Shown in pieces: positions 1 to 7,874 of a DNA stretch of 64,000 nt. Location of the stretch: positions 186,001 to 250,000 of the forward strand of contig NZ_CP034929.1 of assembly GCF_004014875.1 (NCBI RefSeq), in the 5' to 3' direction. The first letter of the stretch is position 1; every line of letters begins with the position of its first letter. A program made the translations under genes and the position numbers. This DNA comes from Nocardioides yefusunii. Its GTDB lineage: Bacteria; Actinomycetota; Actinomycetes; Propionibacteriales; Nocardioidaceae. The notes under the pieces are model-generated. The model had not been told where the DNA came from, did not search any database, and worked only from the letters and a program-made list of their open reading frames with translations.

Positions 1-5
1 CAGTC

Positions 6-344
6 ATGACGTCCTACAGCGACAAGATCAAGGCGAAGATCAAGGAGTCCGACGTCGAGGGCAAGCTCGGTGACCTCGTCGACGACGGCGAGAAGCTGGT
101 CAACGAAGCCGTCACGAAGGCCGGAACCCTGGCCCACGACCGGCGCGACGACGTCGTCGGCTGGCTCGACAAGGCCTCGGAGACGGTGAACTCCAAGACC
201 GACGGAAAGTACGCCGACCGGGTCTCGAAGCTGCGCGACGTCCTGCTCGCCGGTCTCGACAAGGTGGCCGACAAGCGCGCCGGCTCCACCTCTGACGACG
301 ACGTCGACCGCGAGCCGCGCGGAGAACTCCCGCCCGTCGAGTAG
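6..344 (+). CDS. MT0933/Rv0909-type antitoxin-like small protein
   Basis: This is a 112-residue, highly charged, mostly helical protein with no membrane segment. The segment NSKTDGKYADRVSKL (about residues 62-76) resembles the KTGGKYSDK-type motif of the actinobacterial MT0933/Rv0909 family, which is annotated as putative antitoxins. That is family knowledge; no toxin gene is visible next to it, although the left neighbour lies outside the window. The ATG is only five bases from the window edge, so no ribosome-binding site can be judged and a longer form is possible. The C-terminus is acidic and probably disordered. The family is fairly likely, the antitoxin role unproven. Confidence 0.6.
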   Translation: MTSYSDKIKAKIKESDVEGKLGDLVDDGEKLVNEAVTKAGTLAHDRRDDVVGWLDKASETVNSKTDGKYADRVSKLRDVLLAGLDKVADKRAGSTSDDDVDREPRGELPPVE

Positions 345-412
345 GTCACGGGCCGATGCCGGGTCGGGAAAGAGCCCTTCACAGCGTCTGGCTACGGGTC
401 TAGCGTCGTCGC

Positions 413-865
413 ATGGCCACGAAGCTCAATCCCTACGTCAACATCCGCGGAGGTCTCGCGCGCGAAGCGCTCGAGTTCTACCGTTCCGTGTTCGGCGGGG
501 AGGTGATGGTCATGACCTTCGGCGAGTTCGGGGGAGAGGGCCGGATCGCCGACCTCGTGATGCACGGTCAACTCATCACCGAGACCGGGCGCAAGCTCAT
601 GGTCGCGGACGCCCCTGAGGAGATCGTCCAGATCACCGTGGGTGACAACGTCTCGATCGCGATCGACGGTGAGGCCGAGGACGCCGAACGTCTGCGCGGC
701 ATCTTCGCCGCCCTCGCCTCCGACGGCGGCCGGATCGAGAATCCGCTGCTGATCGCGCCATGGGGAGACGAGTTCGGTTCCGTGGTGGACCGCTACGAGA
801 TCCACTGGATGCTCAACATCGCCGGCACCGAGCCCGAGGAGCCGTTCCCGGCCGTCGAGGACTGA
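413..865 (+). CDS. VOC family protein (PhnB/glyoxalase-like)
   Basis: The product is 150 residues long, typical of single-chain VOC/PhnB-like proteins built from two beta-alpha-beta-beta-beta halves. The N-terminal pattern NPYVNIRGGLAREALEFYRSVFGGE is characteristic: a strand followed by a helix with A-x-x-F-Y-x-x-x-F-G-G. A second half follows from about residue 80, ending in DRYEIHWMLNI. Members of this superfamily bind metal or small ligands, but many PhnB-like proteins have no known substrate. The ATG fits the family N-terminus. It stands alone on the plus strand, followed by a palindrome at 878-953 that separates it from a convergent gene. Confidence 0.8.
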   Translation: MATKLNPYVNIRGGLAREALEFYRSVFGGEVMVMTFGEFGGEGRIADLVMHGQLITETGRKLMVADAPEEIVQITVGDNVSIAIDGEAEDAERLRGIFAALASDGGRIENPLLIAPWGDEFGSVVDRYEIHWMLNIAGTEPEEPFPAVED

Positions 866-877
866 CCCCGGAGACCT

Positions 878-953
878 CCTGAACGCACCCGCGGGACGTC
901 ATCACGATCGGTTGCCATGGCGACCAGATGTGATGACGTCCCGCGGGTTCAGG
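878..953. repeat. Dispersed palindrome copy 1 (GGACGTCATCAC subtype)
   Basis: Near-perfect inverted repeat between two convergent genes. The arms (878-905 and 930-953) match over CCCGCGGGACGTCATCAC and over CCTGAAC, with three extra bases in the left arm. The 24-base centre, with GGTTGCCATGGCGACC, can fold further. It shares the core GGACGTCAT with copies at 6188, 17041, 32884, 33576 and 44231. It may also act as a bidirectional terminator, but no T-run follows. Confidence 0.75.
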
Positions 954-969
954 CGTCAGCGTCAGCAGA

Positions 970-2547
970 TCACCAGGGGCTGGGCTTGTAGTCCTTCACG
1001 AAGCAGCCGTAGAGGTCCTCGCCGGCCTCGCCCAGGACGATCGGGTCGTAGACGCGCGCAGCACCGTCGACCAGGTCGAGCGGGGCGTGCCAGCCCTCGG
1101 CGGCGATGCGGAGCTTCTCCTGGTGGGGACGCTCGTCGGTGATCCAGCCGGTGTCGACGGCCGTCATCAGGATCTTGTCGGTCTCGAACATCTCGCCCGA
1201 CGAGGTGCGCGTCATCATGTTGAGCGCGGCCTTCGCCATGTTGGTGTGGGGGTGGCCGGGGCCCTTGTAGCGACGCGAGAACTGGCCCTCCATCGCCGAG
1301 ACGTTGACGACGTAGGCACGCCCCGACTTCGCAGCCTTCGCCGCAGCGGCGAGGGCCGGACGCAGGCGCGAGACCAGCAGGAACGGCGCGATCGAGTTGC
1401 ACAGCTGCACCTCGAGGAGCTCGAGCGGGTCGACCTCGCCCATCAGCTGGGTCCACGAGTTGGTGGACTGCAGGTCGGGCAGCAGGCCACCGGCGTCGAC
1501 GGCGGTGCCGGCCAGGTGGGCCTCCAACGACGCGCTTCCGGCCTGGAGTGCCAGGGCGGTCAGGGACGCGGCGTTGTGGGCAGCCAGCGCGGACTCGCCG
1601 GACTCGCCGTCGTGCGCAGCCACGGCGGTGCCGGCCAGGGCACCCGCGATCGCGGCCGGGTGCGCCTCGGAGATGCGCTCGAAGGAGACCATCTCGGGCA
1701 GCGCGATGTTGTCGGGCAGCGGCGCGAGCTCGCCGTCGGTCAGCGGGGTGTAGGAGCCCGGCGAACGACGCACGGTCTGGCAGGCGTTGTTGATGATGAT
1801 GTCGAGCGGACCCGCGGCGGCGACGTCGTCGGCCAGCGAGATCACCTGCGTCGGGTCACGCAGGTCGATGCCGACGATCTTGAGGCGGTGGATCCAGTCG
1901 GCGGAGTCCTCCATCGCGGAGAACCGACGCACGGCGTCCTTGGGGAAACGCGTCGTGATCGTGGTGTGCGCACCGTCGCGGAGCAGGCGCAGCGCGATGT
2001 ACATGCCGATCTTGGCGCGGCCACCGGTGAGCAGGGCGCGCTTGCCCGTCAGGTCGGTGGACTGGTCGCGCTTGGCGTGGCTCATCGCCGCGCACTTGGG
2101 GCAGAGCCAGTGGTAGAAGGCGTCGACCAGGGTGAAGTCCTCCTTGCAGATGTAGCAACCACGCGCGGTGATCAGCTCGCCTGCGAAGGCACCCTTGGTG
2201 TTCGAGACCAGCGGGATGCCGGCGGTCTCGTCGTCGATCCGCATCGGCGAACCGGTGGCGGTGGACTCGATGATCTTCTGGTCGTGGCGGATCTTCTCCT
2301 GACGGATCTCCGCGCGACGCGACTTCTTGACCAGCTTGTACATGTACGACGCCTCGCGCTTCATGAGGCGGACGTCGGGGTGGTCAGGACCCAGGGGCGG
2401 CAGGGACCGCAGGACCTTGATCGCGATGGCGAACTCGTCGGGGTCGATGCCCGGACCGAACTCGTTGCCGTCGGCATCGATCGTGATCGCCTTCGCCTCG
2501 GCGATGGCTTCCTCGGGGGTGGGCCTCTTGTCCTGCTCGTCACTCAC
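970..2547 (-). CDS. SDR-fold oxidoreductase with N-terminal zinc knuckle
   Basis: The 525-residue product has an SDR-like Rossmann domain from about residue 168 (ALLTGGRAKIGMYIALRLL, then DIIINNA), preceded by a CX2C-X14-CX2C motif at Cys131, 134, 149 and 152 that probably binds zinc. It is much longer than a typical SDR (about 250). An Ala-rich insertion sits near residues 290-370. The usual catalytic Tyr-x-x-x-Lys is replaced by Thr435-N-M-A-Lys439, so classical SDR chemistry is doubtful. The start is GTG at 2547, which gives a 4-bp GTGA overlap with the upstream MFS gene and implies co-translation; the frame stays open upstream but without family-like sequence. Substrate unknown. Confidence 0.75.
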   Translation of the reverse strand: MSDEQDKRPTPEEAIAEAKAITIDADGNEFGPGIDPDEFAIAIKVLRSLPPLGPDHPDVRLMKREASYMYKLVKKSRRAEIRQEKIRHDQKIIESTATGSPMRIDDETAGIPLVSNTKGAFAGELITARGCYICKEDFTLVDAFYHWLCPKCAAMSHAKRDQSTDLTGKRALLTGGRAKIGMYIALRLLRDGAHTTITTRFPKDAVRRFSAMEDSADWIHRLKIVGIDLRDPTQVISLADDVAAAGPLDIIINNACQTVRRSPGSYTPLTDGELAPLPDNIALPEMVSFERISEAHPAAIAGALAGTAVAAHDGESGESALAAHNAASLTALALQAGSASLEAHLAGTAVDAGGLLPDLQSTNSWTQLMGEVDPLELLEVQLCNSIAPFLLVSRLRPALAAAAKAAKSGRAYVVNVSAMEGQFSRRYKGPGHPHTNMAKAALNMMTRTSSGEMFETDKILMTAVDTGWITDERPHQEKLRIAAEGWHAPLDLVDGAARVYDPIVLGEAGEDLYGCFVKDYKPSPW

Positions 2548-4082
2548 GCGGCAGAGTCTCCCACCACCCGTTGCCGCTCTCCGATTCCTCGTCCCAGCGT
2601 CGTGGTGCCCCTGCGGGAGGCTGCCGCGGGCGGGATGAACGCAGCCGTGACGGCCGCCACGAGACTGAGGACGCCGCACGTCAGGAAGCCGACGGTGAAC
2701 GCCGACGTCGAGGCGTGGGTGGTGGCAACGCCGTCAACGACGTGGGTGGTGGTGAGTCCGGCGAGGAGGGCGGCGATTCCGGCGCTGGCCCCGGCCATGC
2801 CGATCGAGCGCATCAGCGAGTTGATCCCGTTGGCGCTGGCGGTCTCGTCGGGACGCGCGGAGGCCATCACGAGCACCGGCATCGCGGCGAACGACATCGC
2901 CGCGCCGATCCCGCAGAGCGTCGTGGCGACGACGACCTGGGTGACGTCCGCGGCCAGGAGCGGCCGCGTCAGGTAGGAGACGGCCATGACGAGGGCGCCG
3001 ACCAGGAGCGTCCCGCGTCCGCCGACCCGGTTCAGCATCCGTCCCGAGACCGGCGCGAAGACCACCATCGCCAGGCCCGACGGGATCATCACGAGCCCGG
3101 CGCCCATCACCGAGATGCCGAACCCGTGACCGGTGGCCTCGGGCGCCTCGACGAACGGGATCGTGAGCAGGTTGTTGGCCATCATCCCCACTGTCAGCAG
3201 CACCGAGGCGACGTTGGTGAGCAGCATCGGACGTCGGGAGAAGGTGCGCAGGTCGACCATCGGGGTCTCGCGCCGCAACTGCGACGGCACCCACGCCGCG
3301 AACGTGACGACGCTGGCCACGAGCAGACCGAGCGTCACCGGGGACGCCCATCCCCAGCTGCCGCCCTTGGAGACGAAGAGCATCAGCGTCACCAACGCGA
3401 ACGAGAGCACCAGGGCACCGACCAGGTCGAAGCTGCCGCGGGCCCTGGTCCGGGACTCCGGCACCCCGATCGCGACCGCGACGAGGATCAGTGCGGTGAA
3501 CGAGCCCGTCACCCAGAACAGCGACGACCACCCCGACGTCTCGTAGAGGATTCCTGACAGCGGCAGCCCGAGTGCGCCGCCGATCCCGAGCGTCGTCGAC
3601 ATCAGGGCGATCCCGAACCCCACCCGGTGCGGCGGGAGTTCGTCGCGCAGGATCGAGATGCCGATCGGGATGATCGCGGCGGCGAGCCCCTGCAGCCCGC
3701 GTCCGACCATCGCGGCCACCAGTGACGTGGTGACGGCCAGCACCAGCGAACCGAGCGTCATGACGCTCATCGCGACCAGCGCCATCCGGCGTTTGCCGTA
3801 CAGGTCGGCCAGGCGGGTGAGGACCGGTGTGGCGACGGCGCCGGAGAGCAGCGTGACGGTGAGCAGCCACGACGCCGTGTCGGGGCTGGTGTCGAAGGCT
3901 TCGGGCAGCACCGGAACGAGCGGGATGACGAGCGTCTGTTGCAAGGAGACGGCCATGCCAGCGGCGGCGAGCACACCGGTGACGAGCCACGCCGGACGAC
4001 GTCGGGGGCTGTTGCCGGGGGTGTCGACGGCGTTGTTCGGAAGCAGTGAGGTGGGCGAGGTAGAAGGCGGCGTCACCTTCAA
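2544..4082 (-). CDS. MFS transporter, DHA2-like (EmrB/QacA type)
   Basis: A membrane protein of about 512 residues with roughly 14 hydrophobic segments, as in the 14-helix drug:proton antiporters. Motif A appears after helix 2 as RLADLYGKRRM, and an R-G-x-Q-G motif (VGRGLQGLAAA) lies in helix 4. It probably exports a hydrophobic or cationic compound by proton antiport; the substrate cannot be inferred. The first in-frame start is TTG at 4082, with a GTG at 4076 as alternative, so the N-terminus is uncertain. It shares a 4-bp overlap with the downstream SDR gene, suggesting the SDR acts on or produces the exported compound. Confidence 0.8.
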   Translation of the reverse strand: MKVTPPSTSPTSLLPNNAVDTPGNSPRRRPAWLVTGVLAAAGMAVSLQQTLVIPLVPVLPEAFDTSPDTASWLLTVTLLSGAVATPVLTRLADLYGKRRMALVAMSVMTLGSLVLAVTTSLVAAMVGRGLQGLAAAIIPIGISILRDELPPHRVGFGIALMSTTLGIGGALGLPLSGILYETSGWSSLFWVTGSFTALILVAVAIGVPESRTRARGSFDLVGALVLSFALVTLMLFVSKGGSWGWASPVTLGLLVASVVTFAAWVPSQLRRETPMVDLRTFSRRPMLLTNVASVLLTVGMMANNLLTIPFVEAPEATGHGFGISVMGAGLVMIPSGLAMVVFAPVSGRMLNRVGGRGTLLVGALVMAVSYLTRPLLAADVTQVVVATTLCGIGAAMSFAAMPVLVMASARPDETASANGINSLMRSIGMAGASAGIAALLAGLTTTHVVDGVATTHASTSAFTVGFLTCGVLSLVAAVTAAFIPPAAASRRGTTTLGRGIGERQRVVGDSAA

Positions 4083-4111
4083 TGTCTATCATTTCGACTG
4101 GGTTAATTAAC
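4081..4111 (-). promoter_or_regulatory. Candidate operator upstream of MFS gene
   Basis: The short AT-rich stretch just upstream of the MFS start contains a perfect 10-bp palindrome, GTTAATTAAC (4102-4111). Next to it is a looser inverted repeat AATG-N5-CATT (4081-4093). AT-rich palindromes stand out strongly in this GC-rich sequence and are typical of MarR/TetR sites. No regulator gene is adjacent, so the assignment is only suggestive. Confidence 0.35.
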
Positions 4112-4224
4112 TTTGCGTCCGTGTGACACCGAAGTGGCGATCAGGCTCCTGCTCGTGAGGTGGTGATCGAGGTCGCGCTGTCCGCGAATCTCGTCACACT
4201 CATGAAAAGGACTACCGTGGAGGC

Positions 4225-6090
4225 ATGAGTGACCCTGCCCCGGAATCCGCCCTCGCGCACGAGGCAGCCCCCGCGTCCGAGCCGGAGACCATCAAGTTCT
4301 CCGACCTCGACCTCGACCCCCGTGTCCTGAAGGCGATCACCGAGGTGGGTTATGAGACCCCCTCCCCGATCCAGGCCGCCACCATCCCCTCGCTGCTCGA
4401 AGGCCGCGACGTCGTTGGACTGGCACAGACCGGAACGGGCAAGACCGCTGCATTCGCGCTGCCGGTGCTCAGCAACATCGACCCTGACCAGAAGACCCCC
4501 CAGGCTCTGGTCCTCGCCCCGACCCGCGAGCTCGCGCTCCAGGTCTCCGAGGCGTTCGAGAAGTACGCCTCCCACATGCCCAAGGTCCGCGTCCTGCCCG
4601 TCTACGGCGGCCAGGGCTACGGCGTCCAGCTGTCCGCGCTCCGTCGCGGCGTCCAGGTCGTCGTCGGTACCCCCGGCCGCATCATGGACCACCTGGAGAA
4701 GGGCACGCTCGACCTGAGCGAGCTCCGCTTCCTGGTCCTCGACGAGGCCGACGAGATGCTCAAGATGGGCTTCGCTGAGGACGTCGAGACGATCCTCGCC
4801 GACACCCCCGCGACCAAGCAGGTCGCGCTGTTCTCGGCCACCATGCCGGCCCAGATCCGCCGCATCTCCAAGAAGCACCTCAACAACCCGATCGAGGTGA
4901 CGGTCAAGAACAAGACCACCACCTCGGCCAACATCACCCAGCGCTACCTGATGGTGTCGTACCCGCAGAAGGTCGACGCCCTCACCCGCATCCTCGAGGT
5001 CGAGAACTTCGAGGGCATGATCATCTTCGTCCGCACCAAGCAGGTGACCGAGGCGCTCGCCGAGAAGTTGCGCGCCCGTGGCTTCTCCGCCGCCGCGATC
5101 AACGGTGACGTCGCCCAGAACCAGCGTGAGCGCACGATCAACCAGCTGCGTGACGGCAAGCTCGACATCCTCGTCGCCACCGACGTCGCTGCTCGTGGTC
5201 TCGACGTGGAGCGCATCTCCCACGTCGTCAACTTCGACATCCCGACCGACACCGAGTCCTACGTCCACCGCATCGGTCGTACCGGCCGCGCCGGTCGCCA
5301 CGGTGACTCGATCGCCTTCGTGACCCCGCGTGAGCGCCACCTGCTCCGCGCGATCGAGAAGGCGACCCGTCAGCCGCTGACCCAGATGCAGCTGCCGTCG
5401 GTCGACGACGTCAACAAGAAGCGCCTCTCCGCGTTCGACGAGGGCATCACCGCCGCTCTCTCCGACAACGAGAAGATCGACTTCTTCCGCGACGTCGTCA
5501 AGCACTACGTGGACGAGTACAACGTCCCCGAGGTCGACGTGGCTGCTGCCATCGCTGCTGTCATGCACGGTGACAACCCGCTGACCCTCACCCCGGAGCA
5601 GGAAGTCCTGCACACCCCGCGCAACGACGACCGTGGTGGTCGTGACGACCGCGGCCGTGGACGCAACGACCGCGGCGACCGCGGCGACCGTGGTGACCGT
5701 CGTGCCCCGCGTCGTGCCGGTGCTGACGCCGACCTTGCCACCTACCGCATCTCGGTGGGTCGCCGTCACAAGGTGGAGCCCCGCCAGATCGTCGGCGCTC
5801 TCGCCAACGAGGGTGGCCTGGGCCGCAACGACTTCGGCAAGATCGACATCCGCATGGACCACTCGCTGGTCGACCTCCCGGCGAACCTGCCGGCCGGTGC
5901 CGTGGAGGCCCTCGCGGCCACCCGCATCTCGGGTCAGCTCATCGAGCTCACCAAGGACAACGGCCCGCGCCGTGCGTCCGGTGGCGACCGTGGCGGTTAC
6001 AAGGGTGGTGACCGTGGTGGCTACAAGGGTGGCGACCGCGAGGACCGTCCCCGTCGCGACTTCGACCGCAAGCCGCGTCACAAGGACTGA
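4225..6090 (+). CDS. deaD: DEAD-box ATP-dependent RNA helicase (DeaD/CsdA type)
   Basis: 621 residues. All helicase motifs are visible: Q-motif (FSDLDLDPRVLKAI...PIQ), motif I AQTGTGKT (67-74), PTRELALQ, TPGRIMD, DEAD (173-176), SAT, ARGLDV and HRIGRTGRAGR. A DbpA/CsdA-type RNA-binding domain follows at about 505-585 (YRISVGRRHKVEP...), flanked by Asp/Arg/Gly-rich runs and a tail with repeated GGYKGGDR units. Such proteins unwind structured RNA in ribosome assembly and mRNA decay, especially in the cold. The ATG lies after an AG-rich stretch (GGAGGC). The gene is monocistronic and followed by a strong hairpin at 6123-6159. Confidence 0.93.
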   Translation: MSDPAPESALAHEAAPASEPETIKFSDLDLDPRVLKAITEVGYETPSPIQAATIPSLLEGRDVVGLAQTGTGKTAAFALPVLSNIDPDQKTPQALVLAPTRELALQVSEAFEKYASHMPKVRVLPVYGGQGYGVQLSALRRGVQVVVGTPGRIMDHLEKGTLDLSELRFLVLDEADEMLKMGFAEDVETILADTPATKQVALFSATMPAQIRRISKKHLNNPIEVTVKNKTTTSANITQRYLMVSYPQKVDALTRILEVENFEGMIIFVRTKQVTEALAEKLRARGFSAAAINGDVAQNQRERTINQLRDGKLDILVATDVAARGLDVERISHVVNFDIPTDTESYVHRIGRTGRAGRHGDSIAFVTPRERHLLRAIEKATRQPLTQMQLPSVDDVNKKRLSAFDEGITAALSDNEKIDFFRDVVKHYVDEYNVPEVDVAAAIAAVMHGDNPLTLTPEQEVLHTPRNDDRGGRDDRGRGRNDRGDRGDRGDRRAPRRAGADADLATYRISVGRRHKVEPRQIVGALANEGGLGRNDFGKIDIRMDHSLVDLPANLPAGAVEALAATRISGQLIELTKDNGPRRASGGDRGGYKGGDRGGYKGGDREDRPRRDFDRKPRHKD

Positions 6091-6122
6091 TCTGCTGATC
6101 TGATCAGCATCTGATCCACGCA

Positions 6123-6159
6123 CGAGACCCCGCCGATCCTGATGGTCGGCGGGGTCTCG
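6123..6159 (+). terminator. Hairpin terminator after the DEAD-box helicase
   Basis: Perfect 14-bp arms CGAGACCCCGCCGA and TCGGCGGGGTCTCG with a 9-base loop, starting 32 bases after the helicase stop codon, followed by a short T-containing stretch (TCGTATTTCG). The layout is that of an intrinsic terminator in a high-GC genome. Confidence 0.75.
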
Positions 6160-6187
6160 TCGTATTTCGGGCCCCCCTCAAACGCCG

Positions 6188-6250
6188 GGACGTCATAGGA
6201 ATCGCGGGCCAGGGGCCCCGATTCCTATGACGTCCGAGAGCGGAGCGACG
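6188..6250. repeat. Dispersed palindrome copy 2 (GGACGTCATAGGAATC subtype)
   Basis: Arms GGACGTCATAGGAATCG (6188-6204) and its exact complement (6219-6235) enclose an inner GGGCC-AGG-GGCCC stem. The right flank GAGCGGAGCGACG (6238-6250) is shared with copy 6 inside the AtuA-like gene, showing that the repeated unit extends past the palindrome. It lies between the helicase terminator and the 3' end of the YceI gene. Confidence 0.8.
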
Positions 6251-6274
6251 TCCGCGAGGTGAAACGGGCAGGCG

Positions 6275-6868
6275 TCAGGCGGTCTTGATCGCCGAGATGT
6301 CGAAGTCGAGCTTGATCTTCTCCGAGACGAGGACGCCGCCGGTCTCGAGTGCGGCGTTCCAGGTGAGGCCGAAGTCCTTGCGGTTGATCGAGGTCTGGCC
6401 CTCGAAGCCGATGCGCGTGTTGCCGAACGGGTCCTGGGCGGAGCCGGTGAGCTCGAACGGGATCGACACCTGCTGGGTGATGCCCTTGATCGTGAGGTCG
6501 CCCGTGATCGTCCACTCGTCGCCGTCGGCCTCGACCTGGGTGGAGGCGAACGTGATCGTCGGGAACGCGGCGGCGTCGAAGAAGTCGGCCGAGACCAGGT
6601 GCGCGTCGCGGTCGGCGGAGCCGGTGTCGACGCTGGCGGTCTGGATCGTGAGGTTGACGCGCGAGTTGGCCGGGGAGGCGGTGTTGACCTCGGCGGTTCC
6701 CTCGAAGTCGCCGAACTGGCCGCGGACAGTGGTCACCATCGCGTGGCGGGCCGAGAAGCCCAGGCGGGTGTGGCTCGCGTCCAGTGCGTAGGAGCCGGAG
6801 ATGTCGGTGACGGCCTGGGTGGGCGCGTCGAAGGAGTCGGCGTTCTTGTTGCGGTTGAAGATTCCCAT
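6275..6868 (-). CDS. YceI family protein (lipocalin-like isoprenoid binding)
   Basis: 197 residues. The YceI fold is recognisable by SYALDASHTRLGFSARHAMVTTVRGQFGDFEG near residues 26-57 and by the ASTQV...ITGDLTIKGITQQV stretch typical of the second half. Family members form a lipocalin-like barrel binding polyisoprenoids or related amphiphiles. No signal peptide is visible, so this copy appears cytoplasmic, as in many actinobacterial members. ATG at 6868 was chosen because GGAG lies eight bases upstream; a GTG four codons earlier would overlap that ribosome-binding site. Confidence 0.88.
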   Translation of the reverse strand: MGIFNRNKNADSFDAPTQAVTDISGSYALDASHTRLGFSARHAMVTTVRGQFGDFEGTAEVNTASPANSRVNLTIQTASVDTGSADRDAHLVSADFFDAAAFPTITFASTQVEADGDEWTITGDLTIKGITQQVSIPFELTGSAQDPFGNTRIGFEGQTSINRKDFGLTWNAALETGGVLVSEKIKLDFDISAIKTA

Positions 6869-7030
6869 GGTGCGCTCCACTCAGAAGTAGTTCAAGGTTC
6901 AACTAGGTAACGACGGGCGTGCGCGATTCATTCCCTCCGGCGCGCCTCGCTCCACACACTGCCATTCGGAAGCGGTTTGCAACAGGGGGTGGCCCGTCCG
7001 AACTGAACTCTTCGACACGCCCCGCAAAGC

Positions 7031-7070
7031 CGAGAGCCCCCTGCTGCATGGGGTCAGCAAGGAGCTCTCG
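7031..7070 (-). terminator. Hairpin downstream of pirin gene
   Basis: 16-base arms (7031-7046 and 7055-7070, outer CGAGAGC/GCTCTCG) pair with two mismatches around an 8-base loop, 80 bases downstream of the pirin stop on the minus strand. Apart from this, the gap between the YceI and pirin genes shows nothing recognisable. Confidence 0.5.
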
Positions 7071-7149
7071 TCCCAGAGATAGTACGAGGAGTGAGGGACC
7101 TCGGCAGCCGCTCTCGGAATCTTGTGCCTCCGGTGCGGACCAGTGCCTC

Positions 7150-7857
7150 TCAGGCCGAGCGGAACGTCCAGAGCAGGATCTCGGCGGAGGAGCCCACCGC
7201 AGTCACCGTCATCTCCACGTCGTCGGCCTCCAGGATCCGGGCGGCGTCCCCGTCGGCGAGCTCGACCACCTCGTCCGGCGTCGTGAGCAGCACCGCTCCG
7301 GCGACCACGAAGAGGTGGTGCGCCGCACAGACCGGCAGTGCGGTCGGCGACTCGGGCGCGGGACGGCCGAACCACAACGTTGCCCCCTGTGTTCCCACCG
7401 GCACCTGGGCGCCCTCGCCGGCCACCGGGTGCAGGGCCTCGGCGTCCATCGCCTCGGCGACGTACCGCGCCGGGGGAGCGTCGACGTCGTCGGAGACCAA
7501 CCAGGTCTGCAGGAATCGTGTCGGTTCCGCGCCGGTGTCGGCGTGCTCCGCGTGCCGGATGCCCGGACCCGTGGACTGCACTGCCACCGTTCCGGCCGGC
7601 AGACGTTCGGTGCGGCCCGCGTCGTCGGCGTGCACGAGCGTCCCGTGGGCCACCCAGGTCACCAGCTCGACCGCGGAATGCTTGTGCTCGTCGAACCCCG
7701 CGCCCCAGGCCAGTCGGTGGTCGTCGAAGGCACGCATCGGGCCGAAGGCCAGATTCTCGGGATCGTAGTGGTGGCCGAACGAGAACGAGTGCGCCGTGAC
7801 CCGGTCAGGTTGCGGCTCGATATACCTCTGGGAAGCGGGACACACGCGCAGCAGCAT
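7150..7857 (-). CDS. Pirin family protein
   Basis: A bicupin protein of 235 residues. The pirin metal site is intact: HKH (His58, His60) in GFDEHKHSAVELVTWV and His102/Glu104 in GIRHAEHAD. Pirins bind iron in the N-terminal cupin; some have quercetinase-type or redox-sensing activity, and the role here is unknown. ATG at 7857 was chosen over an upstream in-frame start at 7893 because it avoids overlap with the divergent glycosidase gene (GTG at 7875). Only 17 bases separate the two starts, so the genes share a very compact divergent promoter region. Confidence 0.85.
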   Translation of the reverse strand: MLLRVCPASQRYIEPQPDRVTAHSFSFGHHYDPENLAFGPMRAFDDHRLAWGAGFDEHKHSAVELVTWVAHGTLVHADDAGRTERLPAGTVAVQSTGPGIRHAEHADTGAEPTRFLQTWLVSDDVDAPPARYVAEAMDAEALHPVAGEGAQVPVGTQGATLWFGRPAPESPTALPVCAAHHLFVVAGAVLLTTPDEVVELADGDAARILEADDVEMTVTAVGSSAEILLWTFRSA

Positions 7858-7874
7858 CCGGCTATGGTCGCGGG

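Noticed and set aside
1087..2976. Long open frame opposite the SDR gene (629 residues), and similar long antisense frames at 4141-6123, 14426-16258, 18592-20289, 42578-44626 and 47451-49514
   Set aside because: These are typical of high-GC DNA: low-complexity products rich in Val, Gly, Arg, Asp, with no motifs, opposite genes with complete family signatures.
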